Source: Nitrososphaerota archaeon
Lineage (GTDB): Archaea; Thermoproteota; Nitrososphaeria_A; Caldarchaeales; JAVZCJ01
NCBI GenBank assembly: GCA_038874475.1
Contig: JAVZCJ010000003.1
Coordinates: forward strand, 1 to 59,462
Length of the DNA: 59,462 nt
Reading direction: 5' to 3'
A program made the position numbers and the translations under genes. Below are positions 23,185-33,601 of the stretch, piece by piece (position 1 is the stretch's first letter; every line of letters begins with the position of its first letter). The notes beneath the pieces were generated by a model that had not been told where the DNA came from, ran no database searches, and saw only the letters and a program-made list of their open reading frames with translations.

Positions 23185-24783
23185 TCATAGCATATTATTA
23201 ATAGGGGTAGAGGATGAATTAGATAAGTGTATTTTCTGTATCCTTGAATTTAGAATGGTTTGCATAGATTTAGTTTTAACATATTTAGTTGGTAAAGTAA
23301 TTATAGCACCTATAAGTTCTTCGTCAGGTATAGGTCCTTTAACTTTATTTTCAATTACACTTACTATCACCATTACTATTAGGCATATAGAGGTAGAGTA
23401 TATTGGAACCATCCAAGAATGTGAGAGCCATGAAGGCAATGGTGTAACAAAAGAATTTACAATACTAATAAACAGGCCTACTATACCTCCACTTATGCAT
23501 CCTATGAATGCTGACTTTCTGCTAAAGAATCTTGATACGGAACCTACAACATATGGTATAAATGTAGGAGTTACAAGTGCCCCTGTCACCATAATATATA
23601 ACATAGCCACAAATGGTAAAGCCATTTGAAACGGTACCCAAATAGCTGGAATTATACACCATAAAATAGTTAATATCTTACTTAATTTTACATAATGAGC
23701 CTCTGGTGCTTCCTTTTTTATATAACGTTTATAGAAGTCAACTGTTAAGAGTGAGGCAATAGTTTGTGTAGTTGATCCAAAATCCGCACTAGTAGCAATA
23801 AAGCTTCCTATAACAAATCCTAATAAACCTATTGGAATGTAATCTCTAACGAAATAACCAAGTACATAATCTGCTGGTTTAACACCTGGATATAATTCTC
23901 TTCCAAGAATTCCAAGTAATGCAAATGGAAGCATCCATAAGCTCCATACTAGCATATTAGGGAAGAAAAGAGCTGTTCGTGCTTCGTACTCACTTCTTCC
24001 ACTTAAAGCTTTACTTATATACTCTTGATTAATAATGCCATACGTGGCACACACCAGTACCATTCCAATAAATGCTATTTCGTTTGGAACTCCCTTGACA
24101 ACTTCTATTGGTACCTTTACCCAATGCATATATGGAGCTATAGCACCTATAAAGTTTGATAGCCCAAGCTTCATAATAACAAAGAATAGTAAAACAAAAC
24201 CAGCAATCATTGAAAAAGTAGCTTGTACAACCTGGCTAGCCATGAGGTATATTTTACCACCAACAGCTGTTGCTATAACTGAGATTGCTCCAGCTAAAGC
24301 TATACCTTCATAAAATTGCATACCAGTTGTAACTTCAAAAAGTATAGCAATTCCTATAAGCATGCCTGATAGCACATATGACCTTTGAAGAATTTGCATC
24401 CATGCTGCTAATTGCCTCATGTAAGGATCAAATCTTTTTTCCAACCATGTAGTATTTGTAATAACACCTAACCTATACATGGCCGGAAGAATCCACATAG
24501 AGAGAAACCATGAACCAGCAACCCATCCCCAAGGCATATTTTGTGAAAAACCAAACAACCCCCAAGCATAACACCAAGTTAATGTGAAATATAAGTTACC
24601 AATATCCAATGCCACAGAAGCTAAATCAATACCAACCATCCACCACGGTGTTATCCTTCCAGTTATATAGTATTCTTCGAGAGTTTTTGTATACTTTCTG
24701 AAAAATATTGAATAAATCCATGACAGCCCTAATAGAAGTATCAAGGTCGCGATATCAAACTCGTTTAATAACCCCCAAGCCAT
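23185..24783 (-). CDS. Sodium:solute symporter (SSS family)
   Basis: 532-aa membrane carrier with about 13 hydrophobic segments. It starts outside (FDIATLILLLGLSW), then EYYITGRITPWWMVGIDLAS, the SSS family region around the first helix break. Later motifs are ATSADFGSTTQTIASLLTVD (Na+ site region, about 330-350), then DFYKRY. Substrate class cannot be told; the neighbouring one-carbon operon makes organic acids or methylated amines thinkable. It is the first gene of a three-gene minus-strand operon. A purine-rich AAAGGGGAG sits before the ATG. Confidence 0.88.
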   Translation of the reverse strand: MAWGLLNEFDIATLILLLGLSWIYSIFFRKYTKTLEEYYITGRITPWWMVGIDLASVALDIGNLYFTLTWCYAWGLFGFSQNMPWGWVAGSWFLSMWILPAMYRLGVITNTTWLEKRFDPYMRQLAAWMQILQRSYVLSGMLIGIAILFEVTTGMQFYEGIALAGAISVIATAVGGKIYLMASQVVQATFSMIAGFVLLFFVIMKLGLSNFIGAIAPYMHWVKVPIEVVKGVPNEIAFIGMVLVCATYGIINQEYISKALSGRSEYEARTALFFPNMLVWSLWMLPFALLGILGRELYPGVKPADYVLGYFVRDYIPIGLLGFVIGSFIATSADFGSTTQTIASLLTVDFYKRYIKKEAPEAHYVKLSKILTILWCIIPAIWVPFQMALPFVAMLYIMVTGALVTPTFIPYVVGSVSRFFSRKSAFIGCISGGIVGLFISIVNSFVTPLPSWLSHSWMVPIYSTSICLIVMVIVSVIENKVKGPIPDEELIGAIITLPTKYVKTKSMQTILNSRIQKIHLSNSSSTPINNML

Positions 24784-25414
24784 TTTTTTCTCCCCTTTTT
24801 TATTAATGTAGTGTTATTCTAAAAAATATAAATTTTTTCATTGCTTAAGACATGTTCCAGGAATTGAAATTTTATTTTTTACGTTTAATCCTTAAAAATA
24901 ACTTTAAAAAAATAAACATAAGTATGTTAAAAATTTAAAAAAATGAGTTATTTTTGATGATGAAAGTGCCTTCTTTCTTAATATTTACAATTGTACCAAT
25001 ACCTTTTCCTACCATCATTCATTGTGAATTACTTATTCCTATATTTCCAATTCTATTTTAATTAAGATCATATTTGATTAAGTTGATAAACACATCATTA
25101 ATTCTATTAACAATTTATAAGACTCATTATTAAAAATTGTTGCTTTAAATTCCTTAACATATACCTTTAGGATGGGTATTTTTTATTTCTCTAATCACAT
25201 ATCTACGAAAACCAAAAATGATTTTAAAATTTTAAAAAGATTAAAAGAAAATGAAGAGTAGCTAATTTCCTGAAATTAAAAACTTTAAATTTTTATTTTT
25301 ATTATAAAAATCTTAGAGTTGAGGCGAATGGCTTACCAAATTCATATTTTTATTTAAAAAATGACGGTTTTTCTATTAATAAATATATATTTCTTTTTAT
25401 GGAGAGTGTAGATA
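24784..25414. other. Non-coding gap with weak gene remnants
   Basis: 630 bp without an intact gene, between the divergent symporter and ileS. On the minus strand, 26 codons from about 25019 (MMVGKGIGTIVNIKKEGTFI...) look protein-like. On the plus strand there is a short frame at about 25173 (MGIFYFSNHISTKTKNDFKI...). Neither is recognisable; both may be debris. The last 100 bases hold the ileS promoter region, with A+T-rich elements such as AATAAATATATATTTC near 25378-25393. Confidence 0.3.
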
Positions 25415-28400
25415 ATGAAAGAAATAAGTAGATACGTTCCTAAAAAAATTGAAAAGAAAATATACGAATGGTGGGAATCTAATAATATTCCTGAAAAAGT
25501 AGCTGAATTGAATAAAGGAGCACCTATATTCTCTTTTCTTGAAGGACCTCCTACAGCTAATGGTTATATGCATGTAGGCCATGCTAGAGGTCGTATTTAC
25601 AAAGATATATATCTGAGATATATGAATATGAAAGGTTTTTACGTTTGGAGAATGGCTGGATGGGATTGTCAAGGATTACCTACAGAGCTTGAAGTTGAGA
25701 AAAAACTTAATCTTTCAACAAAAAGAGATGTTGAAGCATATGGTATTGAAAAATTCATAGAAGAATGTAATAAACTTGTAGATTATTATATTTCTCATTG
25801 GGTTGAAGCATCGAAGAAACTTGCTTTATGGCTTGATTATAAAAATGATTATCAAACAAGAAGAAATGAATATATGGAACATATATGGTGGCTTCTAAAA
25901 AATGCTTATGAAAACGGATTATTAATTGAAGATTTCAAAGTTGTTCCTATTTGTCCTCGTTGTGAAACAGCACTTTCATCTCATGAAGTTGCTCAAGGTT
26001 ATGAAGAAGTTTATGATCCTTCAATCTATGTAAAATTCAAGATTAAAGGAAAAGAGAATGAATATATCCTTATTTGGACAACAACACCATGGACATTAGT
26101 AGCAAATGAAGCAATAGCAATTCATCCAAATGAAAATTATGTTATAGTTTCTATTGGAAATGAAAAATGGATTTTAGCTGAAGCTTTATTAAATAAAGTT
26201 TTTGAAGAAATAGGAATAAAAGAATATAAAATTATTGAAAAATTTAAAGGAGATAAACTTATTGGTTTAGAATATATCCATCCTTTAATAGAAGAAGTAA
26301 AAATTCATGAAGAACATTTAGAAAAAGCGCATAGAGTTTATCCAGCAGAATATGTAAGCATGGAAGAAGGTACTGGATGCGTTCATACAGCTCCAGCTCA
26401 CGGACCAGAAGATTTTATATTGGGTAAAAAATTCAATCTACCAATTTTCTGTCCAGTATCACAAAATGGCATATTTACTTCTGAGGGAGGAAAATATTCT
26501 GGTTTATACTTTAAAGAAGCGGATAATATAATAATAGAAGACCTTTCTAAAAAAGGTTTATTAGTAAAAGCTGGAAAAATACTTCATACATATCCATTTT
26601 GCTGGAGATGTGGTACTCCTTTAATATATTTATCAAGTAAGCAATGGTTCTTAAAAGTTGAAAAAATAAAAAATAGAATGATCGAAGAAAATAAGCGTAT
26701 AAAATGGTATCCTGAATGGGCCGGAACAAATAGATTTGGAGATTGGCTACAAAATGCTGAAGATTGGTGTATCTCAAGAACAAAATATTGGGGAACACCT
26801 TTAAATGTTTGGACATGCTCAAAATGTGGTAATAGAAAAGCTATAGGAAGAATAGAAGAATTGGAAGAAGCTATAAAGAAACCCCAACGTTTAGAATTAC
26901 ATAGACCATGGATAGATCAATTTGTTTTTAAATGTGAAAAATGCAATGGAGAAATGTACAGGGAACCTTATGTATTAGACACATGGCTTGATTCTGGAGT
27001 TGCACATTTTGCTAGTATAAATTACATAAATGATAAAACATTATTTGATAAACTTCATCCATTTGATTTTATAACAGAAGCAATAGATCAAACCAGAGGA
27101 TGGTTCTACACACTTTTATTCACATCGATAATTGCATTTAATACTACTTCATTTAAAACAGTTCTTACACAAGGACATGTTTTAGATAAAGAAGGAAAGA
27201 AAATGTCAAAATCTCGTGGAAATGTTATATGGGCTTTAGATGCTTTTGAAAAATATGGAGTAGATCCCCTTAGAGTATATTTAATATCAAAATCTCAACC
27301 ATGGGATTCAATGAATTTTATTCCAGAAGAAATTTCAGAAGTTAGAGAGAATTTAAATATTCTATTTAATGTTTTCTCATTTGCTAAAACTTATTTTGAA
27401 TTAGATAAATTTGATCCTTCAAAACATTCTATTCAATTATATCAATATCATATGAGAATTGAAGATAAATGGATCATATCAAGAATAAATTCTTTAATAA
27501 AAAATGTAGAAGCTTCTTTTGAATCTTATCAACCACATTATACTGTTAGACAATTGTTAGATTTTACAGTAAATGAATTAAGCAGAATATATATACGCGC
27601 TATAAGAAGGAGAGCATGGATTGAAGAAACTACAAAAGATAAAATTGCTGCTTATGCTACTTTAAATTATGTTTTAGAAAGACTTATTAGATTATGGGCT
27701 CCAATAATACCTTATCTTTCAGAATTTTTATATCAATTAATGAAGAAGCCAGAAGACCCAGAAAGTGTTCATATGCTTAAATGGCCTAGAGTAGATGAGC
27801 AATATATTGATCAAGAAATTGAAGATTCGATGGAAATAGTTCAAGAAGTATTATCAACAGCTTTTTCATGTAGACAAAAAGCTGGTAAGAAGCTTAGATG
27901 GCCTGTTAGTCGTATATTAATTTCTCCAAATTCTATCAAAGTTAAAAAATCTTTAACAATTTTCAAAGATTATCTTAAAGAACAAATGAATACAAATAAA
28001 TTAACAATTCTTAATATAGGCGAGAAACCAGAGGAAATAACTATTAAAGCTAAACCTATTCCATCAAAATTAGGTCCTAAGCTAGGTAAAAAATTAGGAG
28101 TATTAATAGAAACATTGAAAAATATCGATAATGAAAAAATATTTTCTGAAATAATTAATAAAAATGAAGCAGAAATAAAATTAATAGATGGATCGATTGT
28201 TAAAATTAATTCGGGAGAAATAGAATTTATTGAAGAAATTCCAGATTATATGAATGTTTCTGAGGGAAAATTTTCCAAAATATACTTAGATAAAAGAGAA
28301 GATGAATACATTAAATCCATTTCATTAGCAAATGAAGTTATTCGTAGAATACAAATAATGAGAAAAGAGTTAAAATTGAATGTGAGTGATTATATAGAAT

Positions 28401-28600
28401 GTGTAACATTGGTACCATCCAAAGAAATAAGTGATTTATTAATAAAAGCAAGCAATTATATTAAAGAAGAAACTAGAGCTAAAGAAATAAGTATACTATA
28501 TGAAAAAATACCTTTGGAGAAAAAAGATTATTTAATTAAAGAATGGAATATCATAGGAGAAAAATTTGAAATTTATGTTAGAAAAGCAAACAATCAATAG
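25415..28600 (+). CDS. ileS: Isoleucyl-tRNA synthetase
   Basis: Class Ia aminoacyl-tRNA synthetase charging tRNA-Ile. HIGH motif variant HVGH at residues 53-56, KMSKS loop at about 596-600 (GKKMSKSRGN), and the tryptophan-rich WRMAGWDCQGLPTE block. The CP1 editing domain has the TTTPWTLVANEA segment. 1061 aa is the normal archaeal/eukaryotic-type length. Zinc-type Cys pairs are present (CPRC, CSKCG, CEKC). The last 26 bp overlap the PHP gene. Confidence 0.96.
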   Translation: MKEISRYVPKKIEKKIYEWWESNNIPEKVAELNKGAPIFSFLEGPPTANGYMHVGHARGRIYKDIYLRYMNMKGFYVWRMAGWDCQGLPTELEVEKKLNLSTKRDVEAYGIEKFIEECNKLVDYYISHWVEASKKLALWLDYKNDYQTRRNEYMEHIWWLLKNAYENGLLIEDFKVVPICPRCETALSSHEVAQGYEEVYDPSIYVKFKIKGKENEYILIWTTTPWTLVANEAIAIHPNENYVIVSIGNEKWILAEALLNKVFEEIGIKEYKIIEKFKGDKLIGLEYIHPLIEEVKIHEEHLEKAHRVYPAEYVSMEEGTGCVHTAPAHGPEDFILGKKFNLPIFCPVSQNGIFTSEGGKYSGLYFKEADNIIIEDLSKKGLLVKAGKILHTYPFCWRCGTPLIYLSSKQWFLKVEKIKNRMIEENKRIKWYPEWAGTNRFGDWLQNAEDWCISRTKYWGTPLNVWTCSKCGNRKAIGRIEELEEAIKKPQRLELHRPWIDQFVFKCEKCNGEMYREPYVLDTWLDSGVAHFASINYINDKTLFDKLHPFDFITEAIDQTRGWFYTLLFTSIIAFNTTSFKTVLTQGHVLDKEGKKMSKSRGNVIWALDAFEKYGVDPLRVYLISKSQPWDSMNFIPEEISEVRENLNILFNVFSFAKTYFELDKFDPSKHSIQLYQYHMRIEDKWIISRINSLIKNVEASFESYQPHYTVRQLLDFTVNELSRIYIRAIRRRAWIEETTKDKIAAYATLNYVLERLIRLWAPIIPYLSEFLYQLMKKPEDPESVHMLKWPRVDEQYIDQEIEDSMEIVQEVLSTAFSCRQKAGKKLRWPVSRILISPNSIKVKKSLTIFKDYLKEQMNTNKLTILNIGEKPEEITIKAKPIPSKLGPKLGKKLGVLIETLKNIDNEKIFSEIINKNEAEIKLIDGSIVKINSGEIEFIEEIPDYMNVSEGKFSKIYLDKREDEYIKSISLANEVIRRIQIMRKELKLNVSDYIECVTLVPSKEISDLLIKASNYIKEETRAKEISILYEKIPLEKKDYLIKEWNIIGEKFEIYVRKANNQ

Positions 28601-29270
28601 ATATAAAAAAGAAGAATATAGCTATGATTTACATATTCATAGCATATATTCTTATGACAGCTTATCAAAAATAGAAGATATAATTGAAGCAGCTATTAAG
28701 AAAAACCTTTCAGGAATAGCTATAACAGATCATAATGAAATAAACGGAGCATTAAAAGCTAAGAAAATTGCAAAAGGGAAAATAGACGTAATATTGGGTG
28801 AGGAAATAAATACTAATGAAGGACAAATATTAGCTTTATTCATTCAAGAGAAAATTAATGAAAAAGATCTATTGGATGTATTAGATAATATTCATAATCA
28901 AGATGGAATAGCTATATTACCACATCCAACATCATTTAGAAATAAAAAACTCTTAGAAAAAATCTTAAAAGAAAGAGAATTAAAAAATAAAATTAATGCA
29001 ATAGAAGCATTTAATGCAAGAAATATTTTTTCAAAAGATAATGAAAAAGCATATGCTATAGCAAAAAAAGAGAAATTTTCAATAACAGGAGGAAGTGATG
29101 CGCATACAATTTTTGAAATAGGTTCAGGTAAAACTATTATAAAAGATTTTGGAATAGAAAATCTAAAAAAGGCAATATTAAATGGTGAAACATATATTTC
29201 AGGTAACAAACTTAGTATAATATGTCATCTTTCATCAATTTATGCAACATTATATAAGAAGCTTTTTTGA
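28575..29270 (+). CDS. PHP-domain metal-dependent phosphoesterase
   Basis: 231 aa. PHP motifs in order: DLHIHSIYSYDS (motif I), TDHNEINGA (II), HPTSF (III) and GGSDAH (IV), all the His/Asp metal ligands. No extra domain, so this is a stand-alone PHP enzyme, perhaps acting on small phosphate compounds or nucleotides (a YciV-like role is possible). The ATG at 28575 lies inside the end of ileS; a TTG at 28566 is also possible. The stop overlaps the start of the RIO2 gene. Confidence 0.87.
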   Translation: MLEKQTINRYKKEEYSYDLHIHSIYSYDSLSKIEDIIEAAIKKNLSGIAITDHNEINGALKAKKIAKGKIDVILGEEINTNEGQILALFIQEKINEKDLLDVLDNIHNQDGIAILPHPTSFRNKKLLEKILKERELKNKINAIEAFNARNIFSKDNEKAYAIAKKEKFSITGGSDAHTIFEIGSGKTIIKDFGIENLKKAILNGETYISGNKLSIICHLSSIYATLYKKLF

Positions 29271-30181
29271 AAATGTCCTTAGAAATTTTTTTAAAGAAAT
29301 TTAAAGAACTTGAAAAAGAAGATTTCATTATTCTTAAAGAATTGGCTAAAAAAATGATTTATTTTGAAGCTATACCATTAGAAACAATAATAAAATATTC
29401 TAAACTTCATGAAGATGAAATAAATTATAGAATTAAACGTTTACAATCATATAAATTAATATGGAAACCAGGAGGTATTAAAAGATATGTATTAAATAAT
29501 CTTGGGTTGGATGTATTAGCTATTAAAAAATTATTGGATAAAAATATTTTATATGCTATAGGTAAAAAAATAGGAGTTGGAAAAGAATCGGATGTGTATG
29601 AAGGAATAAGTCCTAATGAAGAGAAGATTGCATTAAAATTTTTTAGAATTGGAAGAACTAGTTTTAAAAAATATACAAGAAGTAGAGAATATATAGCTGA
29701 AGAACATAATAGATTAATTGCTTCGATTAAAGCTGCTAAAAAAGAATTTGATGCGTTAAGAATATTGTATAAAGAGAATATAAAAGTGCCAAAGCCTATT
29801 GCAAGAAGTTTTCATATAGTTGTTACGGAAATTTTTATAGGCACCGAATTATCAAATATAGCAAAACTTGAAAATGCAGAAATTGTTTTAGATAAAATTA
29901 TTGAAGAATTAATAAAAATATTTAAAATAGGCATAGTTCATAGAGATTTAAGCCCATATAATATATTAATTAAGCCAAATTTAGAAATACTTTTTATAGA
30001 TTGGCCCCAGTGGGTAAATAAAAATCATCCAATGGCTTATGAATATTTACATAGAGATATAGAGAATATATTTAGCTTTTTTAAGAGAAAATATGGAATA
30101 GAAAAGAAATATTATGAGATAGATAAAATTTTTAAGGAAGAAAAAAACTTTATATCCAAAAATAATTATACTGAAAAGTGA
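29267..30181 (+). CDS. rio2: RIO2 kinase
   Basis: Atypical kinase/ATPase needed for maturation of the small ribosomal subunit. The N-terminal winged-helix domain (about 1-90) is followed by the kinase fold. The ATP loop is GKKIGVGKESDVYEG (about 95-109), the catalytic loop VHRDLSPYNILI (about 223-234) and the metal loop FIDWPQWV (about 242-249). All are characteristic of RIO2 rather than RIO1 or Bud32. Length 304 aa is normal. Start at TTG 29267 or ATG 29273; either overlaps or abuts the preceding gene. Confidence 0.92.
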   Translation: MKMSLEIFLKKFKELEKEDFIILKELAKKMIYFEAIPLETIIKYSKLHEDEINYRIKRLQSYKLIWKPGGIKRYVLNNLGLDVLAIKKLLDKNILYAIGKKIGVGKESDVYEGISPNEEKIALKFFRIGRTSFKKYTRSREYIAEEHNRLIASIKAAKKEFDALRILYKENIKVPKPIARSFHIVVTEIFIGTELSNIAKLENAEIVLDKIIEELIKIFKIGIVHRDLSPYNILIKPNLEILFIDWPQWVNKNHPMAYEYLHRDIENIFSFFKRKYGIEKKYYEIDKIFKEEKNFISKNNYTEK

Positions 30182-30187
30182 AAAAAA

Positions 30188-30757
30188 ATGGATAAAAAAA
30201 TTACTTTAGGAATAATATTCATTGCAATTGGTTTAATAATGATTTTCATTCCAACATTTTTAAATGCTTATTTTGAAATGAGTCAACAATCTAATCCTCT
30301 TGGATTTAATTTTTTTGGAATACCTGCATTCTTTTTCATATCAATAATAGGTGGAATAATATCTATTTATGGATTATATTCAACTATTAAAGAAATGAGA
30401 AAAAGTTATAGAGAAACTGAAGAAGCTGCATTAAAAATGATTGAAACAGAATATGAGAAAGCAAAGTCTACTGGAATTTTTGAAGAAATTGAGGAAGTTA
30501 AGGAAGAGGAGGAAAAAATAAGTAAAATACCAGAATTAAAAATTATTAGTGCAAGTAATGAAGAAGTATGCCCACATTGTGGTAGTTTAAATCCATTAAA
30601 AACTCAAAAATGTGAATCTTGTGGAAAAGATATATATATTATAAGTGAAGAAAAAATAAGTTGTCCAGTATGTGGAGCACCACTTGAAGATGTACCTGAA
30701 AGCGGTGGAAGAATAATGTGTAAAATATGCTTCTCAGAAATACAAGTAATAACTTAA
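30188..30757 (+). CDS. Membrane protein with C-terminal zinc ribbons
   Basis: 189 aa. Two membrane segments at about 6-27 and 41-60, then a Glu/Lys-rich helical region. After it come two zinc ribbons: CPHCGSLNPLKTQKCESCG (about 124-142) and CPVCGAPLEDVPESGGRIMC with KIC (about 158-180). No enzyme motif. The ribbons are likely cytoplasmic. It follows RIO2 by 6 bp, in the same transcription unit as RIO2 and LSm. Function unknown. Confidence 0.7.
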   Translation: MDKKITLGIIFIAIGLIMIFIPTFLNAYFEMSQQSNPLGFNFFGIPAFFFISIIGGIISIYGLYSTIKEMRKSYRETEEAALKMIETEYEKAKSTGIFEEIEEVKEEEEKISKIPELKIISASNEEVCPHCGSLNPLKTQKCESCGKDIYIISEEKISCPVCGAPLEDVPESGGRIMCKICFSEIQVIT

Positions 30758-30774
30758 TAACTATAGGTGGTTAT

Positions 30775-31014
30775 ATGGAAATAGAATATGGTAAGAGACC
30801 TTTAGCAGTAATCCAAAAACATTTAAATCAAGTAATCAAAGTGACATTGAAAAATGACACTTCTTATGAAGGGAAAATGGTTGATTGTGATAATTATATG
30901 AATCTTGTAATAGAAAAAGCTGTAGAGTATCATGGTAATGATAAAAAAGCTGGTTATGCAAGTATTTTAATAAGAGGAAATAATATTTTATATATTCAGC
31001 TTTCTTCACAATAA
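30775..31014 (+). CDS. LSm (Sm-like archaeal) RNA-binding protein
   Basis: 79-aa Sm protein forming ring-shaped oligomers that bind U-rich RNA. Sm1 motif: VIKVTLKNDTSYEGKMVDCDNYMNLVIEKA (residues about 19-48 overall, shown by D-x-MN-LV). Sm2: ILIRGNNILYI. The ATG at 30775 follows a GGTGG ribosome site; a longer frame back to 30727 would extend into the previous gene and is not needed. Confidence 0.93.
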   Translation: MEIEYGKRPLAVIQKHLNQVIKVTLKNDTSYEGKMVDCDNYMNLVIEKAVEYHGNDKKAGYASILIRGNNILYIQLSSQ

Positions 31015-31048
31015 GTATTAAATATTAATAAATAAAAAGTGATTTAAA

Positions 31049-32275
31049 TTGCCCAATATATTAATTGAAAAATTATATCAAAAACCTGTTGAAGAACAAA
31101 AAACAGAATTTGTTGAAAGGAAAGGATTAGGCCATCCAGATTTTTTAATAGATACTGCTTGTGAAGCTGTTAGTGTAGCTTTAAGCAAATATTATTTAGA
31201 TAATTTTGGTCAAATATTGCATCATAATGTTGATAAAGGATTATTAGTAGGAGGGAGAGCAAATCCTTTTTTTGGAGGAGGAGTTATTGAGGAACCAATT
31301 TATATTCTAGTAGCGGGCAGGGTTACAACAGAAGTAAATTATAAAAATGAAAAGAATACTATACCTTATGGAAGCTTAATAATTTCTTCTATTAAACAAG
31401 TTATAAAAGAGAATTTTAGATTTTTAGATCCTGAAAAACATGTTATAATAGATTATAAAGTTAAACCAGGTTCAAGAGAATTAAAAAATATTGTAGAATC
31501 AAAAGAAAAAATGCCATTAGCAAATGATACTTCTTATGGAGTTGGCTTTGCTCCTCTTTCCAAAGTTGAAAAACTTGTATATAATACTGAGAGATTAATA
31601 AATTCAAAAGAATTTAAATCCAAAATACCTGAAAGTGGAGAAGATTGTAAAGTAATGGGCGTGAGGAATAAAGATAAAATAGTATTAACAATTGCTGATG
31701 GAATTGTAAGTCATTTAACTAAAGATTTGGATCATTATATATCTGTAAAAGAAGAAATTAGAGAGAAAGTTTTAGATTTAGCATGCAAACTTGTTCCTGA
31801 TAAAGAAATAGAAGTTTATATAAATACAGCTGATAAAATAGCAAAAGATTCTAAAAAAAGTAAAGTATACTTAACAGTAACAGGAACTTCTGCAGAAGCT
31901 GGAGATGATGGAAACACAGGGAGAGGAAATAGAGCTAATGGTTTAATAACACCTGCTAGACAAATGTCTCTTGAAGCTTGTGCAGGTAAAAATCCTGTGT
32001 CTCATGTTGGCAAAATATATAATGTTGCTGCTGAATTAATAGCAAAGAAGATATATGAAGAAGTGAAAGGTATACAAGAAGTATATGTTAAACTTGTAAG
32101 TCAAATAGGTAAACCAATAGATAAACCATTGTTATCTTCTGTGCAATTAATTACAGAAAACAATATTCCATTTAGATCTATAAAATATGAAGTTAAAGAA
32201 ATAGTTAAAAATGAATTGAAAAGTATAACAAATATTACTCAACTTGTATTAAATAGAAAAATACAATTATTCTAA
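31049..32275 (+). CDS. mat: S-adenosylmethionine synthetase (archaeal type)
   Basis: Makes S-adenosylmethionine from methionine and ATP; archaeal MAT family, not the bacterial MetK type. Conserved: [20 protein letters not shown] (about 22-41), [12 protein letters not shown] (about 57-68), [16 protein letters not shown] (about 282-297), and [12 protein letters not shown]. 408 aa is typical. The start is TTG at 31049; no ATG lies nearby in frame. A 34-bp gap separates it from LSm. Supplies SAM to the radical SAM enzymes found later in the window. Confidence 0.95.
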   Translation: MPNILIEKLYQKPVEEQKTEFVERKGLGHPDFLIDTACEAVSVALSKYYLDNFGQILHHNVDKGLLVGGRANPFFGGGVIEEPIYILVAGRVTTEVNYKNEKNTIPYGSLIISSIKQVIKENFRFLDPEKHVIIDYKVKPGSRELKNIVESKEKMPLANDTSYGVGFAPLSKVEKLVYNTERLINSKEFKSKIPESGEDCKVMGVRNKDKIVLTIADGIVSHLTKDLDHYISVKEEIREKVLDLACKLVPDKEIEVYINTADKIAKDSKKSKVYLTVTGTSAEAGDDGNTGRGNRANGLITPARQMSLEACAGKNPVSHVGKIYNVAAELIAKKIYEEVKGIQEVYVKLVSQIGKPIDKPLLSSVQLITENNIPFRSIKYEVKEIVKNELKSITNITQLVLNRKIQLF

Positions 32276-32363
32276 AAATTTACTTATACAACATTTAAAA
32301 AAGTCGGAATTTTATGCTATGTTGAAGCTTAATTAAAAAATTAGTGAATTTTTATAAATGAAT

Positions 32364-33512
32364 TTATTTTTCAATGAATATTTTATTCCATTCCTTAATT
32401 TTATCAAATATCTTTTCTATATCATTTTGTGAAACAAAAATGTTTAAAGGTTCAAAATCTTTTATTTGAAAAATTTTAAAATAGCTTTCTGGCATTTCAA
32501 TATTTTTATTAGCTGGATAAACCCAATCTCCTTCATAAAGATATTTTTGAACATCAAAAGATAAAATATACTCTATATATTTTTTAGCTAATTCTGGATT
32601 TTTTGCATTTTTAGCTATACTAACTCCATTTACTTTAATCCAACTATATGCTTTATTATTTTCATAAAATGGTTTAGCTGAAAAATAATCTAATGTGTTA
32701 TTCATTTCATAAATAAATATTGGGTCAGTAGAAGTACCTATTAAAATGAATATTTCTTTTTCTCCACTAAGCAAGTAATCATATGCTTTTCCTAATGTAT
32801 CTTTTATATTTACATTCCCTTTTATTCTTTCCCACCATTCAATCCAATTTTTATTTAAAATCTTTTCATAAAGAAAATTTTGTAATGCAAAAAAATGCAA
32901 ACCAAGTTCAACTTTATTTGGATCCATTAATACAATATGTGAACTTATCCTTTTGTCCGAAAGTGTTAATATTCCTGGATTATCTAATAATTGTTTATAA
33001 TTTTCTGGAATATTTCTTTCATTAATTATTATTGCTAAAGGAACATAAGAGAAAGGAATAGAATAGAAATCCTTATCTAAATAATCAATAAGCCAGCTAT
33101 GTATTTCATTTATTTTTTCTGGTTTATATGCTTGAAGTAAATTGTTTTTCTTCGCTTTAATTAATAAAATATTATCTATTCCAAGGAAAATATCTGGACT
33201 CGGCAATTTTCCATTTATTACGCTATCTAACATTATTGTTACATTTGGAAAATATTTAACTTCAATTTCAACATCGTATTTTTTCTTAAATCCATTAAAG
33301 AAAGCTTCTTCCCCTTCTTTTGAATTGGGACCTATTTTCATAAATCCTTGTAAAGTATATATTACAATTTTATTACTAACTTTCTCTGGTTTAAATATTT
33401 CATAAAAAATAGCTAACGCTATTAAAGCTATAATAAATATTAAAGTTAAAATTAATATCTTATTTTTATTATTTTTCTTTTTTATTTTCTTCTTTCTATT
33501 CAATTCTATCAA
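32364..33512 (-). CDS. ABC transporter substrate-binding protein, thiamine-type
   Basis: 382-aa extracytoplasmic solute-binding protein with an N-terminal membrane anchor (about 17-41, preceded by a Lys-rich stretch). The mature part, IVIYTLQGFMKIGPNSKEGE..., followed by PSPDIFLGIDNILL and FSYVPLAIIIN, resembles ThiB-like binding proteins for thiamine or related iron-type ligands. No permease or ATPase gene is adjacent. The divergent neighbour is a YjbQ-family protein. Substrate is inference. Confidence 0.7.
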   Translation of the reverse strand: MIELNRKKKIKKKNNKNKILILTLIFIIALIALAIFYEIFKPEKVSNKIVIYTLQGFMKIGPNSKEGEEAFFNGFKKKYDVEIEVKYFPNVTIMLDSVINGKLPSPDIFLGIDNILLIKAKKNNLLQAYKPEKINEIHSWLIDYLDKDFYSIPFSYVPLAIIINERNIPENYKQLLDNPGILTLSDKRISSHIVLMDPNKVELGLHFFALQNFLYEKILNKNWIEWWERIKGNVNIKDTLGKAYDYLLSGEKEIFILIGTSTDPIFIYEMNNTLDYFSAKPFYENNKAYSWIKVNGVSIAKNAKNPELAKKYIEYILSFDVQKYLYEGDWVYPANKNIEMPESYFKIFQIKDFEPLNIFVSQNDIEKIFDKIKEWNKIFIEK

Positions 33513-33601
33513 ATTTTAATGAAACTTGCTATTTAAAAATTTTCATTTATATATTTAATATTTACATTTTTATTGAAAAATTATATGGTAGGTGATTTAG
33601 A

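Noticed and set aside
23168-23629. Long frames antisense to the symporter, aIF2-gamma (17531-18193), thermosome and others.
   Set aside because: They are shadows opposite well-supported genes, caused by codon bias in A+T-rich DNA, and show no family features.
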